Below, piece by piece: positions 1-9,585 of a DNA stretch of 27,987 bases. The notes under the pieces are model-generated. The model did no database searches. It saw only the letters and a program-made list of their open reading frames with translations, and had not been told where the DNA came from. The stretch's first letter is position 1, and every line of letters starts with the position of its first letter. Source of the stretch: CAWBRT01 sp050015355 (GTDB taxonomy: Bacteria; Acidobacteriota; Terriglobia; Terriglobales; Acidobacteriaceae); contig JBEKBO010000054.1 in NCBI GenBank assembly GCA_050015355.1, forward strand, positions 1 to 27,987, given 5' to 3'. A program made the position numbers and the translations under genes.

Positions 1-105
1 GCCGCCACCAAACTGCGGCATGCGGCCGCAGGACGGGAAATCAGCACCTATAACCGAGATGTTTGTTTGGAACCTCCTGCTTCTCGATTACAGAACGGTT
101 CTTGT

Positions 106-489
106 TCAGAGGTTCCCTAGCTTGTCGATAAGGATATCCAGCAGAGACATCACAATTTCAGGGCGAAGCCTGGCTTCATCCACCAAATGCCTGGAGCAGA
201 TCGGCCGACCTTCCCAATCGGGGAGTTCATCGGCACCTATGGTTCCGTACAGTTGGTAGCGGCCGGGGTTTGGGCATCTCGCGATATGACAATGGCCCGG
301 ATATTCGTCCCGGTTCTCTTTGCGATTGATTGATACCAGGTTAAACACTAGATCTGGCTCCTCCAGCTTCCTGTGGCAATCCCAAACTGCCGTGAACAAT
401 ATGATTAAGGCGAGGGTAAGTTCACGAAGGTCGCGTGTCCAATCAAAAGTTCTTATGACGCGTATTGCCCATTGGTGCTCACTAGTCAT
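106..489 (-). CDS. hypothetical protein, doubtful
   Basis: I do not recognise this 127-residue ORF. The first half has a short hydrophobic run (around residues 25-36, LTLALIILFTAVW). The second half reads like real protein, with cysteines in the pattern C-H-I-A-R-C, then further on a P-I-C-S-R-H-L motif, which could be a small zinc-binding site. No convincing ribosome binding site precedes the ATG, and an overlapping + strand ORF (20-259) has no better support. It lies upstream of the nif genes on the opposite strand with no visible functional link. It could be a real small protein, a degraded gene or chance. Confidence 0.35.
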   Translation of the reverse strand: MTSEHQWAIRVIRTFDWTRDLRELTLALIILFTAVWDCHRKLEEPDLVFNLVSINRKENRDEYPGHCHIARCPNPGRYQLYGTIGADELPDWEGRPICSRHLVDEARLRPEIVMSLLDILIDKLGNL

Positions 490-859
490 CGATTCGTAAC
501 ATCGAAACTTTAGATTGGACGATACGACCCTGCTTGTACTACTCTTCTCTTGTCGTTAAAGAATGTTGTGGAACTTTTCAGTAGACTCCGTCGTCGCTGT
601 CATAAGAGTTTCCTTTCGTTTTCGCACCATCTGGCTCCGCGACGAAGCGGTTTCCAGTGCTCCACGTCTGAGCAACCCATCAAGAACATTGATCTGGCTT
701 AGCGGTTTGCCTTTTCGCCATAGCGATTGAGCTGAATCCAGGCGTCTAACTTTCGCTTGAGCTGTTGCTCCGCGTATGGTACCGGCCGCCGCTGGCTACT
801 TATGCCTACAAACGACTTTTTATAACAACTGACTTAGTGAGCTTCAAGGAGCTATCGAA
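490..859. other. intergenic region upstream of nifH
   Basis: This 370-base stretch has no supported gene and must carry the nifH promoter if the cluster is transcribed from here. I looked for a sigma-54 -24/-12 element and for NifA sites (TGT-N10-ACA). The nearest match is TGGC at 695-698 with TTGC at 707-710, but the GG-to-GC spacing is one base too long. No NifA site was found. On the reverse strand an ORF without a start codon (about 790 down to 556) reads protein-like (for example KPLSQINVLDGLLRRGALE), so the stretch may contain a gene remnant. Confidence 0.5.
846..851 (+). promoter_or_regulatory. nifH ribosome binding site
   Basis: AAGGAG lies eight bases before the ATG at 860 and fixes the nifH start. 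Confidence 0.8.
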
Positions 860-1777
<918 letters not shown>

Positions 1778-1849
1778 TGCAAGAGTCGTCTCAGTAAGTC
1801 GAAAGAGAGTGTTTCAAGGTAAAGGCCATCAGAAAGGATGAAGTGACGT

Positions 1850-3475
1850 ATGACGAATGATCCCCGGGCAATCAAGGACGAACTTGTACAGCTCTATCCC
1901 AAAAAAGTCGCGCGCAAGCGGGCCGAACAGATTGTGGTAACGGAACGTCGAACAGACGGATCAGTACCAGAAATCAAATCGAATGTCCGGACAAGTCCGG
2001 GGATCATTACTCAGCGTGGCTGTACGTATGCTGGTTGCAAAGGTGTAGTCATCGGTCCAAGCCGCGACATCCTGAGCATCACGCACGGCCCAATTGGGTG
2101 CGGTTTTTATAGCTGGCTCACCCGCAGAAACCAGACCCGACCGCCATTGCCCACAGACGACAACTTTATTACTTATTGTCTTTCGACAGATATGACGGAG
2201 GAGCAGATTGTCTTTGGCGGCGAAAAGAAGCTGAAAGCAGCGATCAAAGAAGCCTACGAACTATTTCACCCAAAGGCGATCGCCGTGTTCTCGACCTGTC
2301 CGGTAGGACTGATCGGTGATGATGTGCATGCCGTGGCCCGCCAAATGAAAGAGGATCTCGGGATCAACGTCTTCGGATTTAGTTGCGAAGGCTATCGCGG
2401 CGTAAGCCAGTCCGCGGGACACCACATCGCCAACAACGCTCTGTTCAAGAATGTGATCGGGCTCGACGACACGGCCACGCCAGAGAAGTTCAAGATTAAT
2501 CTGCTTGGCGAGTACAACATCGGCGGCGACGGCTTCGTGATCGAAGAGCTACTGGCGCGGTGCGGTATTAAACTGGTCGCCACCTTCAGCGGCAACTCGA
2601 ATTATGGAAGCCTGGCGCACTCGCACACGGCTGATTTGAATGCCGTGATGTGTCACCGCTCGATTAACTATGTGGCCGAAATGATGGAGAAGAAATTCGG
2701 CATCCCATGGCTGAAGGTGAACTTCATCGGGGCCGAAGGCAGCGCAAAGTCCTTGCGCAAGATCGGCCAGTACTTCGATGATCCCGAGCTCACCGCGAAT
2801 ATCGAAAGGGTCATCGCGGAAGAGATGCCGGGCGTGGACGCCGTCCGCGAGCAGGTGAAGGCGCGCTGCCAGGGCAAGACGGCAATGCTATTTGTCGGCG
2901 GCTCCCGGGCCCATCACTATCAGGTGCTGTTCAATGAGATGGGCATGGTGACGGTCGCCGCGGGCTACGAGTTCGGTCACCGCGACGACTACGAAGGGCG
3001 CAAGGTGTTGCCGACGGTGAAGGTGGATGCTGATAGCAGAAACATAGAAGAACTCGAAGTTGAGCGCGATGAGACGCGCTACCGCGCGCGCAAAAGCGAC
3101 GAGGAGAAGGCGCAGCTCGCCGCGATCAACGATCTTGAATTCATGGACTACAAGGGAATGATGCCCGAAATGGAAGATGATCGGTTGGTGATTGACGACA
3201 TCAGTCATCATGAGACCGAACGCTTGCTGGAACTCTACAAACCCGCAATCTTTTGCGCCGGTATCAAGGAGAAATATGCCGTTCAGAAAATGGGGATACC
3301 GTGTAAACAGCTCCACAGCTATGACTACGGTGGTCCTTACGCGGGCTTCAAGGGAGCCATCAACTTCTACCGCGAGGTCGACCGCATGGTAAACATGAAA
3401 GTCTGGTTTTTCGTCAAGGCTCCCTGGCAGCAGCCGGCGCCGCATCCAGAGCAGCCGCAGGCTGCCGCCGATTAG
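1850..3475 (+). CDS. nifD: nitrogenase molybdenum-iron protein alpha chain
   Basis: NifD binds FeMo-cofactor and shares the P-cluster with NifK; the alpha2-beta2 protein reduces N2 to ammonia. P-cluster ligands are Cys58, Cys84 and Cys150. FeMo-co ligands are Cys268 (LNAVMCHRS) and His489 (LHSYDY). Other active-site positions are conserved: Val66, Arg92, Gln187, His191, Arg353 and Lys473 (matching A. vinelandii 70, 96, 191, 195, 359 and 426). At 541 residues it is about 50 longer than the Azotobacter protein. The extra charged segment lies roughly at residues 385-440, as in Clostridium/Chlorobium-type NifD. The space before nifK lacks the delta subunit gene of V- or Fe-only nitrogenases, so this is the Mo enzyme. 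The start is supported by AAAGGA at 1833-1838. Confidence 0.98.
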   Translation: MTNDPRAIKDELVQLYPKKVARKRAEQIVVTERRTDGSVPEIKSNVRTSPGIITQRGCTYAGCKGVVIGPSRDILSITHGPIGCGFYSWLTRRNQTRPPLPTDDNFITYCLSTDMTEEQIVFGGEKKLKAAIKEAYELFHPKAIAVFSTCPVGLIGDDVHAVARQMKEDLGINVFGFSCEGYRGVSQSAGHHIANNALFKNVIGLDDTATPEKFKINLLGEYNIGGDGFVIEELLARCGIKLVATFSGNSNYGSLAHSHTADLNAVMCHRSINYVAEMMEKKFGIPWLKVNFIGAEGSAKSLRKIGQYFDDPELTANIERVIAEEMPGVDAVREQVKARCQGKTAMLFVGGSRAHHYQVLFNEMGMVTVAAGYEFGHRDDYEGRKVLPTVKVDADSRNIEELEVERDETRYRARKSDEEKAQLAAINDLEFMDYKGMMPEMEDDRLVIDDISHHETERLLELYKPAIFCAGIKEKYAVQKMGIPCKQLHSYDYGGPYAGFKGAINFYREVDRMVNMKVWFFVKAPWQQPAPHPEQPQAAAD

Positions 3476-3541
3476 TCGACAGCCAAACTAACGAACTAAA
3501 GACTGCTTCAGACAGCTCCGTTAAGGAGAAGGGGGATCGCT

Positions 3542-4924
3542 ATGCTCTTGAGACACACATCCAGCGAAGTTGTGGAGCGCTCCGCGCTCACCATTAATCC
3601 GGCGAAGACCTGTCAGCCGATTGGCGCGATGTATGCGGCTCTTGGGGTCCACAACTGCCTGCCGCATAGCCATGGTTCGCAGGGGTGCTGTGCCTATCAC
3701 CGAAGCGCGTTGACCAGGCACTACAGGGAACCGGTGATGGCTGGCACAAGTTCATTCACGGAAGGTACATCCGTGTTCGGCGGTCAAGCGAACCTTCTCC
3801 AGGCAATCGAGACCATGTTTGACGTTTACGGCCCCGAGGTGATCGCCGTTCACACTACGTGTCTATCGGAAACCATTGGGGACGATATGGTCCAGATCAT
3901 CGGCAAGGCGATGAGCGAGGGCAAGGTTCCGGAGGGGAAGCACGTCATTCACGCGAATACTCCAAGCTATGTCGGCTCTCACGTCACCGGCTTTGCCAAC
4001 ATGACGAAAGCATTGGTCCACTATTTTGCCGAGCCGTCTGCCGAGGAAAAAAAGCAGATCAACATATTGCCTGGCTGGGTAGAGCCCTCCGACATGCGAG
4101 AGATCAAGTGCCTCGCGCATCGAATGGGCGTGAAGGTCGTTATGTTCCCCGATACCTCGGACGTTCTTGACGCGCCGCAGACTGGGACACATCAGTTCTA
4201 TCCCAAAGGCGGCGCGACGGTTGAACAGATCCGCAGCGCCGGAGCCAGCATAAGTACACTTGGCCTCGGCCTCAGCGCTTCGACGCGGGCGGCGGACGCA
4301 CTGGAAGAGAAATGCGAAGTCTCGCGCGAAATGTTGGAGCTGCCTATTGGGCTACAGGCGACGGATCGCTTCATTGAAGCAGTGCGAACCATTGCTGGGG
4401 TTAAAGTCCCCGACATCATTTCCGACGAACGTGGCCGTCTGCTGGACATGATCGCCGACATGCACCAATACGTTTACGGAAAGCGCGTAGCTCTGTTCGG
4501 CGATCCGGATCAGCTTGTCTCCCTGGCTGAATTCCTTGTCTGCCTGGACATGCAGCCGGTCTATATCGTGACAGGGACTCCGTCAACCCGCTTTGAAAAG
4601 CGAATCCGGAGTGTTTTGGATAGTTCCGTTCCGTCGGCAATGGTTCGTAAAGGGGCGCAGGCCGATACCTATCTGCTACACCAATGGATCAAGCAGGAAC
4701 CTGTCGATCTGTTGATCGGGAATACCTACGGGAAATACATTGCGCGCGACGAAAACATTCCTTTCGTGCGGCACGGCTTTCCAATCCTTGACCGGGTGGG
4801 GCACTCATACTTCCCAACCGTGGGATACCGCGGAGCTATGCGGTTGCTGGAGAACATTCTTGGCGTGCTGATGGATCGCCAAGACCGCGAGGCGCCGGAA
4901 GAAAGTTTCGAGCTCGTGATGTAG
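3542..4924 (+). CDS. nifK: nitrogenase molybdenum-iron protein beta chain
   Basis: NifK pairs with NifD and supplies the other half of the P-cluster ligands. These are Cys24 (KTCQPIGA), Cys49 (HGSQGC) and Cys107 (TTCLSETIGDD), matching beta Cys70, 95 and 153 of A. vinelandii. At 460 residues it lacks the roughly 50-residue N-terminal extension of proteobacterial NifK, which agrees with the anaerobe-type NifD next door. The gene begins 66 bases after nifD behind AAGGAG (3523-3528) and a further G-rich run. It is followed 24 bases later by nifE, so nifHDKENB probably forms one transcription unit. Confidence 0.98.
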   Translation: MLLRHTSSEVVERSALTINPAKTCQPIGAMYAALGVHNCLPHSHGSQGCCAYHRSALTRHYREPVMAGTSSFTEGTSVFGGQANLLQAIETMFDVYGPEVIAVHTTCLSETIGDDMVQIIGKAMSEGKVPEGKHVIHANTPSYVGSHVTGFANMTKALVHYFAEPSAEEKKQINILPGWVEPSDMREIKCLAHRMGVKVVMFPDTSDVLDAPQTGTHQFYPKGGATVEQIRSAGASISTLGLGLSASTRAADALEEKCEVSREMLELPIGLQATDRFIEAVRTIAGVKVPDIISDERGRLLDMIADMHQYVYGKRVALFGDPDQLVSLAEFLVCLDMQPVYIVTGTPSTRFEKRIRSVLDSSVPSAMVRKGAQADTYLLHQWIKQEPVDLLIGNTYGKYIARDENIPFVRHGFPILDRVGHSYFPTVGYRGAMRLLENILGVLMDRQDREAPEESFELVM

Positions 4925-4948
4925 GGCAATGGTGAAGCGGAGGACAAG

Positions 4949-6316
4949 ATGGCGGACATCCTACGAGAACGCGAACGGCAGGTTTATCGCAAAGGCGCAC
5001 AGCCCTTCCAACTCGACTGCGAAAAGCAGAGCGTTGCCGGGTCGGTGAGCCAGCGCGCCTGCGTCTTCTGCGGGTCGAGAGTTGTGCTCTATCCCATTGC
5101 CGATGCTCTGCACATCGTCCACGGACCCATCGGCTGCGCTTCCTATACCTGGGACATACGCGGCGCACTTTCCTCCGGGCCGGAACTTCACCGGCTCAGC
5201 TTCTCGACCGACCTTCGTGAGCTCGACGTTATTCAGGGAGGAGAGAAGAAGCTTTACGCGGCTCTGTGCGAGCTGATCGATGCGCATCAGCCCAAAGCCG
5301 CATTCGTCTATGCCACCTGCATTGTGGGAATTATCGGCGACGATGTCGAAGCCGTTTGCAAGCGCGTCAGCCTGGAGAAGGGAATTCCGGTTCTGCCGGT
5401 GCATTCCGAAGGATTCAAGGGGACGAAGAAGGACGGCTATCGAGCAGCCTGCGAAGCTCTCTTTCAGCTCGTAGGAACTGCGCCAACGGACGGCATCAGC
5501 CCCATCAGCATCAACATTCTCGGCGACTTCAATCTGGCTGGCGAGATTTGGATGATTCGCGAATACTTTCGCCGCATAGGCGTTGAGGTTGTCGCCTGCA
5601 TTACCGGCGATGGGCGGGTCGACGATATCCGGCGGGGGCACGGCGCGGCGCTGAACGTAGTGCAGTGCTCAGGTTCGATGACTTACTTGGCCAAGAGCCT
5701 CAAAGACAAGTGGGGTACGCCGTTCATCCGGGTCTCTTATTTCGGCATCGAGGACATGGCCCAGTCGCTCTATGACATCGCCCGCTTCTTCAAAAATCCG
5801 TATCTCATGCAGCGGACGCAGGACTTGGTACGCCAGGAGATTGAAGCGATCATGCCCACGGTTGTGGAGTATCGGCGCAAATTGCAGGGCAAGAAAGCGG
5901 CGATCTACGTCGGCGGAGCGTTCAAGGCGTTTTCACTGGTGCGTGCTCTGCGGCTGCTCGGCATGCAGACAGTGATGGTCGGGTCACAAACCGGCAATCG
6001 CGAAGACTATGAACAGCTTCGCGAGCTTTGCGACGAAAACACAATCATCGTCGACGACTCCAATCCGCTGGAGCTGGCCAGCTTTTTGCAAGAAAAAGAA
6101 ATAGACGTCTTTATCGGAGGCGTCAAGGAACGTCCGATCGCTTACAAGCTTGGAGTCGGATTCTGTGACCACAACCATGAACGCAAGGAAGCCCTTGCCG
6201 GCTTCGCGGGCATGGTGAACTTTGCCCGTGAAGTTTATGGCACGGTCATGAGTCCAGTCTGGAAGCTCACGCCACGCAAGCGGGAGCGCGCATTGCCAAA
6301 GGAGCAGCCGGAATGA
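4949..6316 (+). CDS. nifE: nitrogenase cofactor scaffold protein NifE
   Basis: NifE and NifN form a NifDK-like tetramer on which the NifB product (L-cluster) is matured to FeMo-co by adding molybdenum and homocitrate. The 455-residue protein keeps the cluster-binding cysteines Cys38 or Cys41 (ACVFCGSR), Cys63 (GPIGCASY) and Cys124 (ATCIVGIIGDD). Cys240 (LNVVQCSGS) matches the cofactor-ligand position of NifD. It differs from NifD in lacking the His442-type HSYDY motif and the 50-residue insertion, which separates it from a second nifD. The start follows GGAGGA at 4939-4943. Its stop codon overlaps the nifN start by four bases (ATGA), implying translational coupling. Confidence 0.96.
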   Translation: MADILRERERQVYRKGAQPFQLDCEKQSVAGSVSQRACVFCGSRVVLYPIADALHIVHGPIGCASYTWDIRGALSSGPELHRLSFSTDLRELDVIQGGEKKLYAALCELIDAHQPKAAFVYATCIVGIIGDDVEAVCKRVSLEKGIPVLPVHSEGFKGTKKDGYRAACEALFQLVGTAPTDGISPISINILGDFNLAGEIWMIREYFRRIGVEVVACITGDGRVDDIRRGHGAALNVVQCSGSMTYLAKSLKDKWGTPFIRVSYFGIEDMAQSLYDIARFFKNPYLMQRTQDLVRQEIEAIMPTVVEYRRKLQGKKAAIYVGGAFKAFSLVRALRLLGMQTVMVGSQTGNREDYEQLRELCDENTIIVDDSNPLELASFLQEKEIDVFIGGVKERPIAYKLGVGFCDHNHERKEALAGFAGMVNFAREVYGTVMSPVWKLTPRKRERALPKEQPE

Positions 6317-7695
6317 GCACCACTCCTCACGTTGTGAAAAAGAGCCGGCCGCCCAAGTATGTTGCGACCCGGAATGCCTGCAAGCTGTGTACTCCTCTTG
6401 GGGCCTGCCTTGCGCTGCGCGGGATTGAAGGTGCGTTGCCGTTCCTTCACGGTTCACAGGGTTGTGCGACCTACATGCGCCGATACATCATCAGCCATTT
6501 CAAGGAGCCGATGGACATTGCGGCGTCCGGTTTCAGTGAGGCTAGCACCATTTTCGGCGGCGAACAGAATCTGCATCGTGGACTGCAAAACGTCACCTCC
6601 CAGTACCATCCGAGTCTCATCGGGATTGCGACGACATGCCTGAGCGAGACGATCGGGGAAGATGTCGCGCAGTTGCTGCATCCGTATGAGGCGGCACTCG
6701 AGGGTGCTGACGCGCCCGTATTGGTGCCAATTTCGACGCCGAGCTATTGCGGCACGCACATCGACGGCTTTCACGCGGCGGTTCGAGCCGTTGTGGAGAA
6801 GCTGGCAACGGCGGCGGAGTCGCGAGGAGATCACTTCAATCTTTTTCCCGGCATGGTGTCGGCGGCCGATATCCGTTACCTCAAGGAAGTCGCGGCGGAT
6901 TTCTCGCTCGAATTGGTTCTGCTACCTGATTACTCCGACACGCTGGATGGACCGGCGCTCGATCAATATCACAAAATCCCAGAGGGTGGAACTCCCATCG
7001 CGGCGATTCGTTCCAGCGCATCCGCCAGCGCCACAGTCGAGTTCGGACGGACCATCGCAGGTAAAGCCACGGCAGCGGCTCTGTTGCACGAGCGGTTTGC
7101 TGTTCCATCCCACCGCTTGGGAGCGCCCATAGGAGTGCGCGAAACAGACGCCTTCTTCGAAGTACTCGAGCAGCTCTCGGGACGCTCCACACCGGCCAAG
7201 CACCGGCAGGAACGCGGAAGGCTGATTGACGCCTATGTCGACGGACACAAATACGTGTCGGGCAAACGGGCCGTGGTTTATGGAGAGGAGGACCTCGTAG
7301 TCGGCTTGGCTGCGCTGCTGGCGGAGATAGGCGTTGTTCCCGTGCTGTGCGCGTCCGGCGGCGAAAGTGGATCGCTGGCTAAATCGATAGCCGAAGTTAC
7401 TGCCGATCTGGACGAACCGATTGTCGTTCGCGAGGGGACGGATTTCATGTCCATGGCAGACGAAGCGAAACAACTGTCGGCGGACTTCCTGATCGGAAAC
7501 AGCAAAGGCTATTCGGTCGCGCGGCAACTGGGAATTCCGTTGATCCGCGTAGGCTTCCCGATTCACGATCGGATCGGAGGCCAACGAATCCTGCACCTCG
7601 GTTACCGTGGTGCGCAGCAATTGTTCGACCGCGTCGTCAACACATTGATCGAATTCAAACAGCAAAGTTCGCCTGTCGGCTACAGCTACATGTGA
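6313..7695 (+). CDS. nifN: nitrogenase cofactor scaffold protein NifN
   Basis: NifN is the NifK-like partner of NifE in FeMo-co assembly. The 460-residue protein has the NifK-family cysteines near the N terminus (NACKLCTPLGAC, residues 22-32), HGSQGC at Cys51, and TTCLSETIGED further on. The C-terminal GFPIHDRIGGQR segment also aligns with the NifK fold. It is placed as NifN rather than NifK because a clear NifK lies upstream and because this copy directly follows nifE. The ATGA overlap with nifE means the two subunits are probably made in equal amounts. nifB follows after only ten bases. Confidence 0.95.
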   Translation: MSTTPHVVKKSRPPKYVATRNACKLCTPLGACLALRGIEGALPFLHGSQGCATYMRRYIISHFKEPMDIAASGFSEASTIFGGEQNLHRGLQNVTSQYHPSLIGIATTCLSETIGEDVAQLLHPYEAALEGADAPVLVPISTPSYCGTHIDGFHAAVRAVVEKLATAAESRGDHFNLFPGMVSAADIRYLKEVAADFSLELVLLPDYSDTLDGPALDQYHKIPEGGTPIAAIRSSASASATVEFGRTIAGKATAAALLHERFAVPSHRLGAPIGVRETDAFFEVLEQLSGRSTPAKHRQERGRLIDAYVDGHKYVSGKRAVVYGEEDLVVGLAALLAEIGVVPVLCASGGESGSLAKSIAEVTADLDEPIVVREGTDFMSMADEAKQLSADFLIGNSKGYSVARQLGIPLIRVGFPIHDRIGGQRILHLGYRGAQQLFDRVVNTLIEFKQQSSPVGYSYM

Positions 7696-7705
7696 GGAGG
7701 GCGCG

Positions 7706-8971
7706 ATGGCACTGGACCTGACACAACATCCTTGTTTCAACTCCGACGTGCGGCACCGCACGGGGCGCATTCACCTTCCCGTGGCGCCCAAGTGCAACAT
7801 CCAGTGCGACTACTGCAACCGTAAATTCGACTGCGCGAACGAGAGCCGTCCGGGTGTCACGAGTGCGGTGCTGCTTCCAAAGCAGGCCGTGAACTACCTG
7901 CATCAAGCGCTGAAGGTCATGCCGGAGCTGAAGGTCGTTGGAATTGCCGGACCGGGGGATCCATTTGCGAGTCCGGAGGAGACGCTTGAAACCCTGCGCT
8001 TGGTTCGCGAGCAGTATCCGGAGATGCTGCTGTGCGTGGCGACGAATGGGCTGAGTCTGGAACCGCATGTTGCGGAGTTGGCCCGGTTGCAGGTCAGCCA
8101 TGTCACTCTCACCGTGAACGCCGTCGACCCAGCGATTGGAGCAGGAATCTACGCTTGGGTGCGTGATGGCCGCGCGATCTATCGCGGCGAAGCGGCAGCC
8201 TCCCATTTACTGGCTCGCCAGAAGAGTGCGATCGCGGCGTTGAAGGCGGCAGGAATCACCGTAAAGATCAACACCATCATCGTGCCGGGAATCAATCAGG
8301 ACCATATCTGCGAAGTTGCTGAGGAGATGCGCAAACTGGGCGCCGACATCATGAACTGTGTCCCGCTCTATCCGGTAGAAGACACGCCGTTCGCGGATAA
8401 AGAGGAGCTGCCGGGTGGCGAAATAAAACTTCTCAGAGAGCAGGTCGCGAGCTACCTGCCGCAGATGGAACACTGTACGCGCTGTCGCGCCGATGCCATT
8501 GGTTTGCTGGGAGAGCCATCGAGCCGCAACCTCATCGACTTGATGCGGGCGTGTGCAAGTGCATCGCCGGATGCGGAGTCGGAGCGGCCCTACATCGCGG
8601 TTGCCAGCATGGAAGGAATCCTCGTGAACCAACATCTGGGTGAAGCCACGCGCTTGTGGATCTTTGAACGCACTGATGGCGAACCCAAACTGGTCGAACT
8701 GCGTTACACGCCGGAAGTGGGCGGCGGTAACCAGCGTTGGCGGGATTTGGCCGAATCGATCAACGACTGCCACGCGGTCGTTGTCAGCGGAATTGGTCGA
8801 GCGCCACGATGGGTGTTGGAACGCGCTGGATTGCGGGTCATCGAGATGAGCGGCCTGATCTCCGAAGGCCTGGGAAGCCTCTTCCGCACGGGAGGTGTCC
8901 CACTGTCGATGAGGAAACAATTCAAATCTTGCGGATCGGGGTGTCAGGGAACGGGCACGGGCTGCGCTTAA
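7706..8971 (+). CDS. nifB: radical SAM FeMo-cofactor core synthase NifB with NifX-like C-terminal domain
   Basis: NifB fuses two [4Fe-4S] clusters and inserts a carbide from S-adenosylmethionine to make NifB-co. The radical SAM motif Cys30-x3-Cys34-x2-Cys37 (CNIQCDYC) sits in the family signature HLPVAPKCNIQC. Cys10 (HPCF) and the CTRCRADA motif (Cys257, Cys260) are the expected ligands of the additional clusters. Residues about 295-400 form a NifX/NafY-like cofactor-binding domain (YIAVASMEG, LGEATRLWIF). The protein is a two-domain NifB of 421 residues, ending in a Cys/Gly-rich tail with Cys409, Cys413 and Cys420. A GAGGAGG ribosome site lies just before the ATG, overlapping the end of nifN. 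No separate nifX is visible, so the C-terminal domain may serve that role. Confidence 0.97.
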   Translation: MALDLTQHPCFNSDVRHRTGRIHLPVAPKCNIQCDYCNRKFDCANESRPGVTSAVLLPKQAVNYLHQALKVMPELKVVGIAGPGDPFASPEETLETLRLVREQYPEMLLCVATNGLSLEPHVAELARLQVSHVTLTVNAVDPAIGAGIYAWVRDGRAIYRGEAAASHLLARQKSAIAALKAAGITVKINTIIVPGINQDHICEVAEEMRKLGADIMNCVPLYPVEDTPFADKEELPGGEIKLLREQVASYLPQMEHCTRCRADAIGLLGEPSSRNLIDLMRACASASPDAESERPYIAVASMEGILVNQHLGEATRLWIFERTDGEPKLVELRYTPEVGGGNQRWRDLAESINDCHAVVVSGIGRAPRWVLERAGLRVIEMSGLISEGLGSLFRTGGVPLSMRKQFKSCGSGCQGTGTGCA

Positions 8972-8993
8972 CTTCTGATTAAAGGAGAGGAAC

Positions 8994-9294
8994 ATGGAAA
9001 AACCGAAACACCATATCTGTATGCGCCAGCTTCCGGGTCGCCGGTGAAGCCAAGGGCGTGTGTCATCGCAAGGAATCCGGTTCGTTGCTGCAATACCTCC
9101 AGAGCGAGCTTTCGGACCGTGACATGGACGACGTGATGGTCTCCAGTACTGGTTGTTTGAATCTATGTGAGCACGGCCCCGTAATGATCGTCTATCCCGA
9201 GGGTTGCTGGTACGGCGAAGTCGACGAAGACAAGATCGACATCGTGCTCGATGCACTGGGAAACGGTATGGCAGCCGAAGGTCAGCTCGCCTAA
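8994..9294 (+). pseudogene. frameshifted nif-associated thioredoxin-like [2Fe-2S] ferredoxin
   Basis: The gene starts with a good ribosome site (AAAGGAGAGG) and ATG at 8994, encoding MEKPKHHI, then hits TGA 17 codons in. From base 9019 the +1 frame encodes V-C-A-S-F-R and continues without interruption to TAA at 9294. Joining the two frames gives about 100 residues resembling the Clostridium pasteurianum [2Fe-2S] ferredoxin and Azotobacter Shethna protein I, whose N termini read HHIFVC or HIFIC. The four cluster cysteines survive (11, 24, 55 and 59 in the joined protein). The data fit loss of two bases from a phenylalanine codon at 9018. In other diazotrophs this protein is encoded in nif clusters and may donate electrons. 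It may be a pseudogene, an assembly error or, less likely, recoded. Confidence 0.85.
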
Positions 9295-9585
9295 AAGCAT
9301 CCATAGACCTTCGCATCTTCTCGCAGTGATCTGCGCCCGAGCGTCATTACGAGACGTAAACTGTGCCTCGGAAATCGCCGCCTTCCCGCCTCTGCGCCGG
9401 ATTTTGTATTCCACTGAATCACAACTCTGTACGTCCAGTCTCGCCGAAATCCTGAGCTGTGGCCTCCGTGCGCCGACCTATCTAACGGTTTCGGGTAGCC
9501 GGGGCCGCGCAAGTGCATGGTTTTACGAGACCGCGTCAGGCCGCCGCCCCGCGTGCCTTAAACTATTTAAATCCCAGTGCTTCTT
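9295..9585. other. intergenic region after the nif cluster
   Basis: This 290-base stretch separates the ferredoxin gene from the next gene. I see no supported ORF, no intrinsic terminator with a T-run and no clear promoter. A + strand ORF (9251-9700) spans it but is low-complexity, overlaps two better genes and is not credible. Confidence 0.4.

Noticed and set aside
695..710. Sigma-54-like -24/-12 element upstream of nifH
   Set aside because: TGGC and TTGC are present but the GG-to-GC spacing is 11 bases rather than the strict 10, and no NifA site was found nearby.
3476..3541. Possible delta-subunit gene (vnfG/anfG) between nifD and nifK
   Set aside because: Only 66 bases, no ORF; this excludes V- or Fe-only nitrogenase organisation.
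6922..7770. 282-residue reverse-strand ORF opposite nifN
   Set aside because: Shadow of nifN, which is identified with near certainty; the translation has no recognisable motif.
8207..9316. 369-residue reverse-strand ORF opposite nifB and the ferredoxin
   Set aside because: Arg/Ser-rich shadow translation of well-identified + strand genes.
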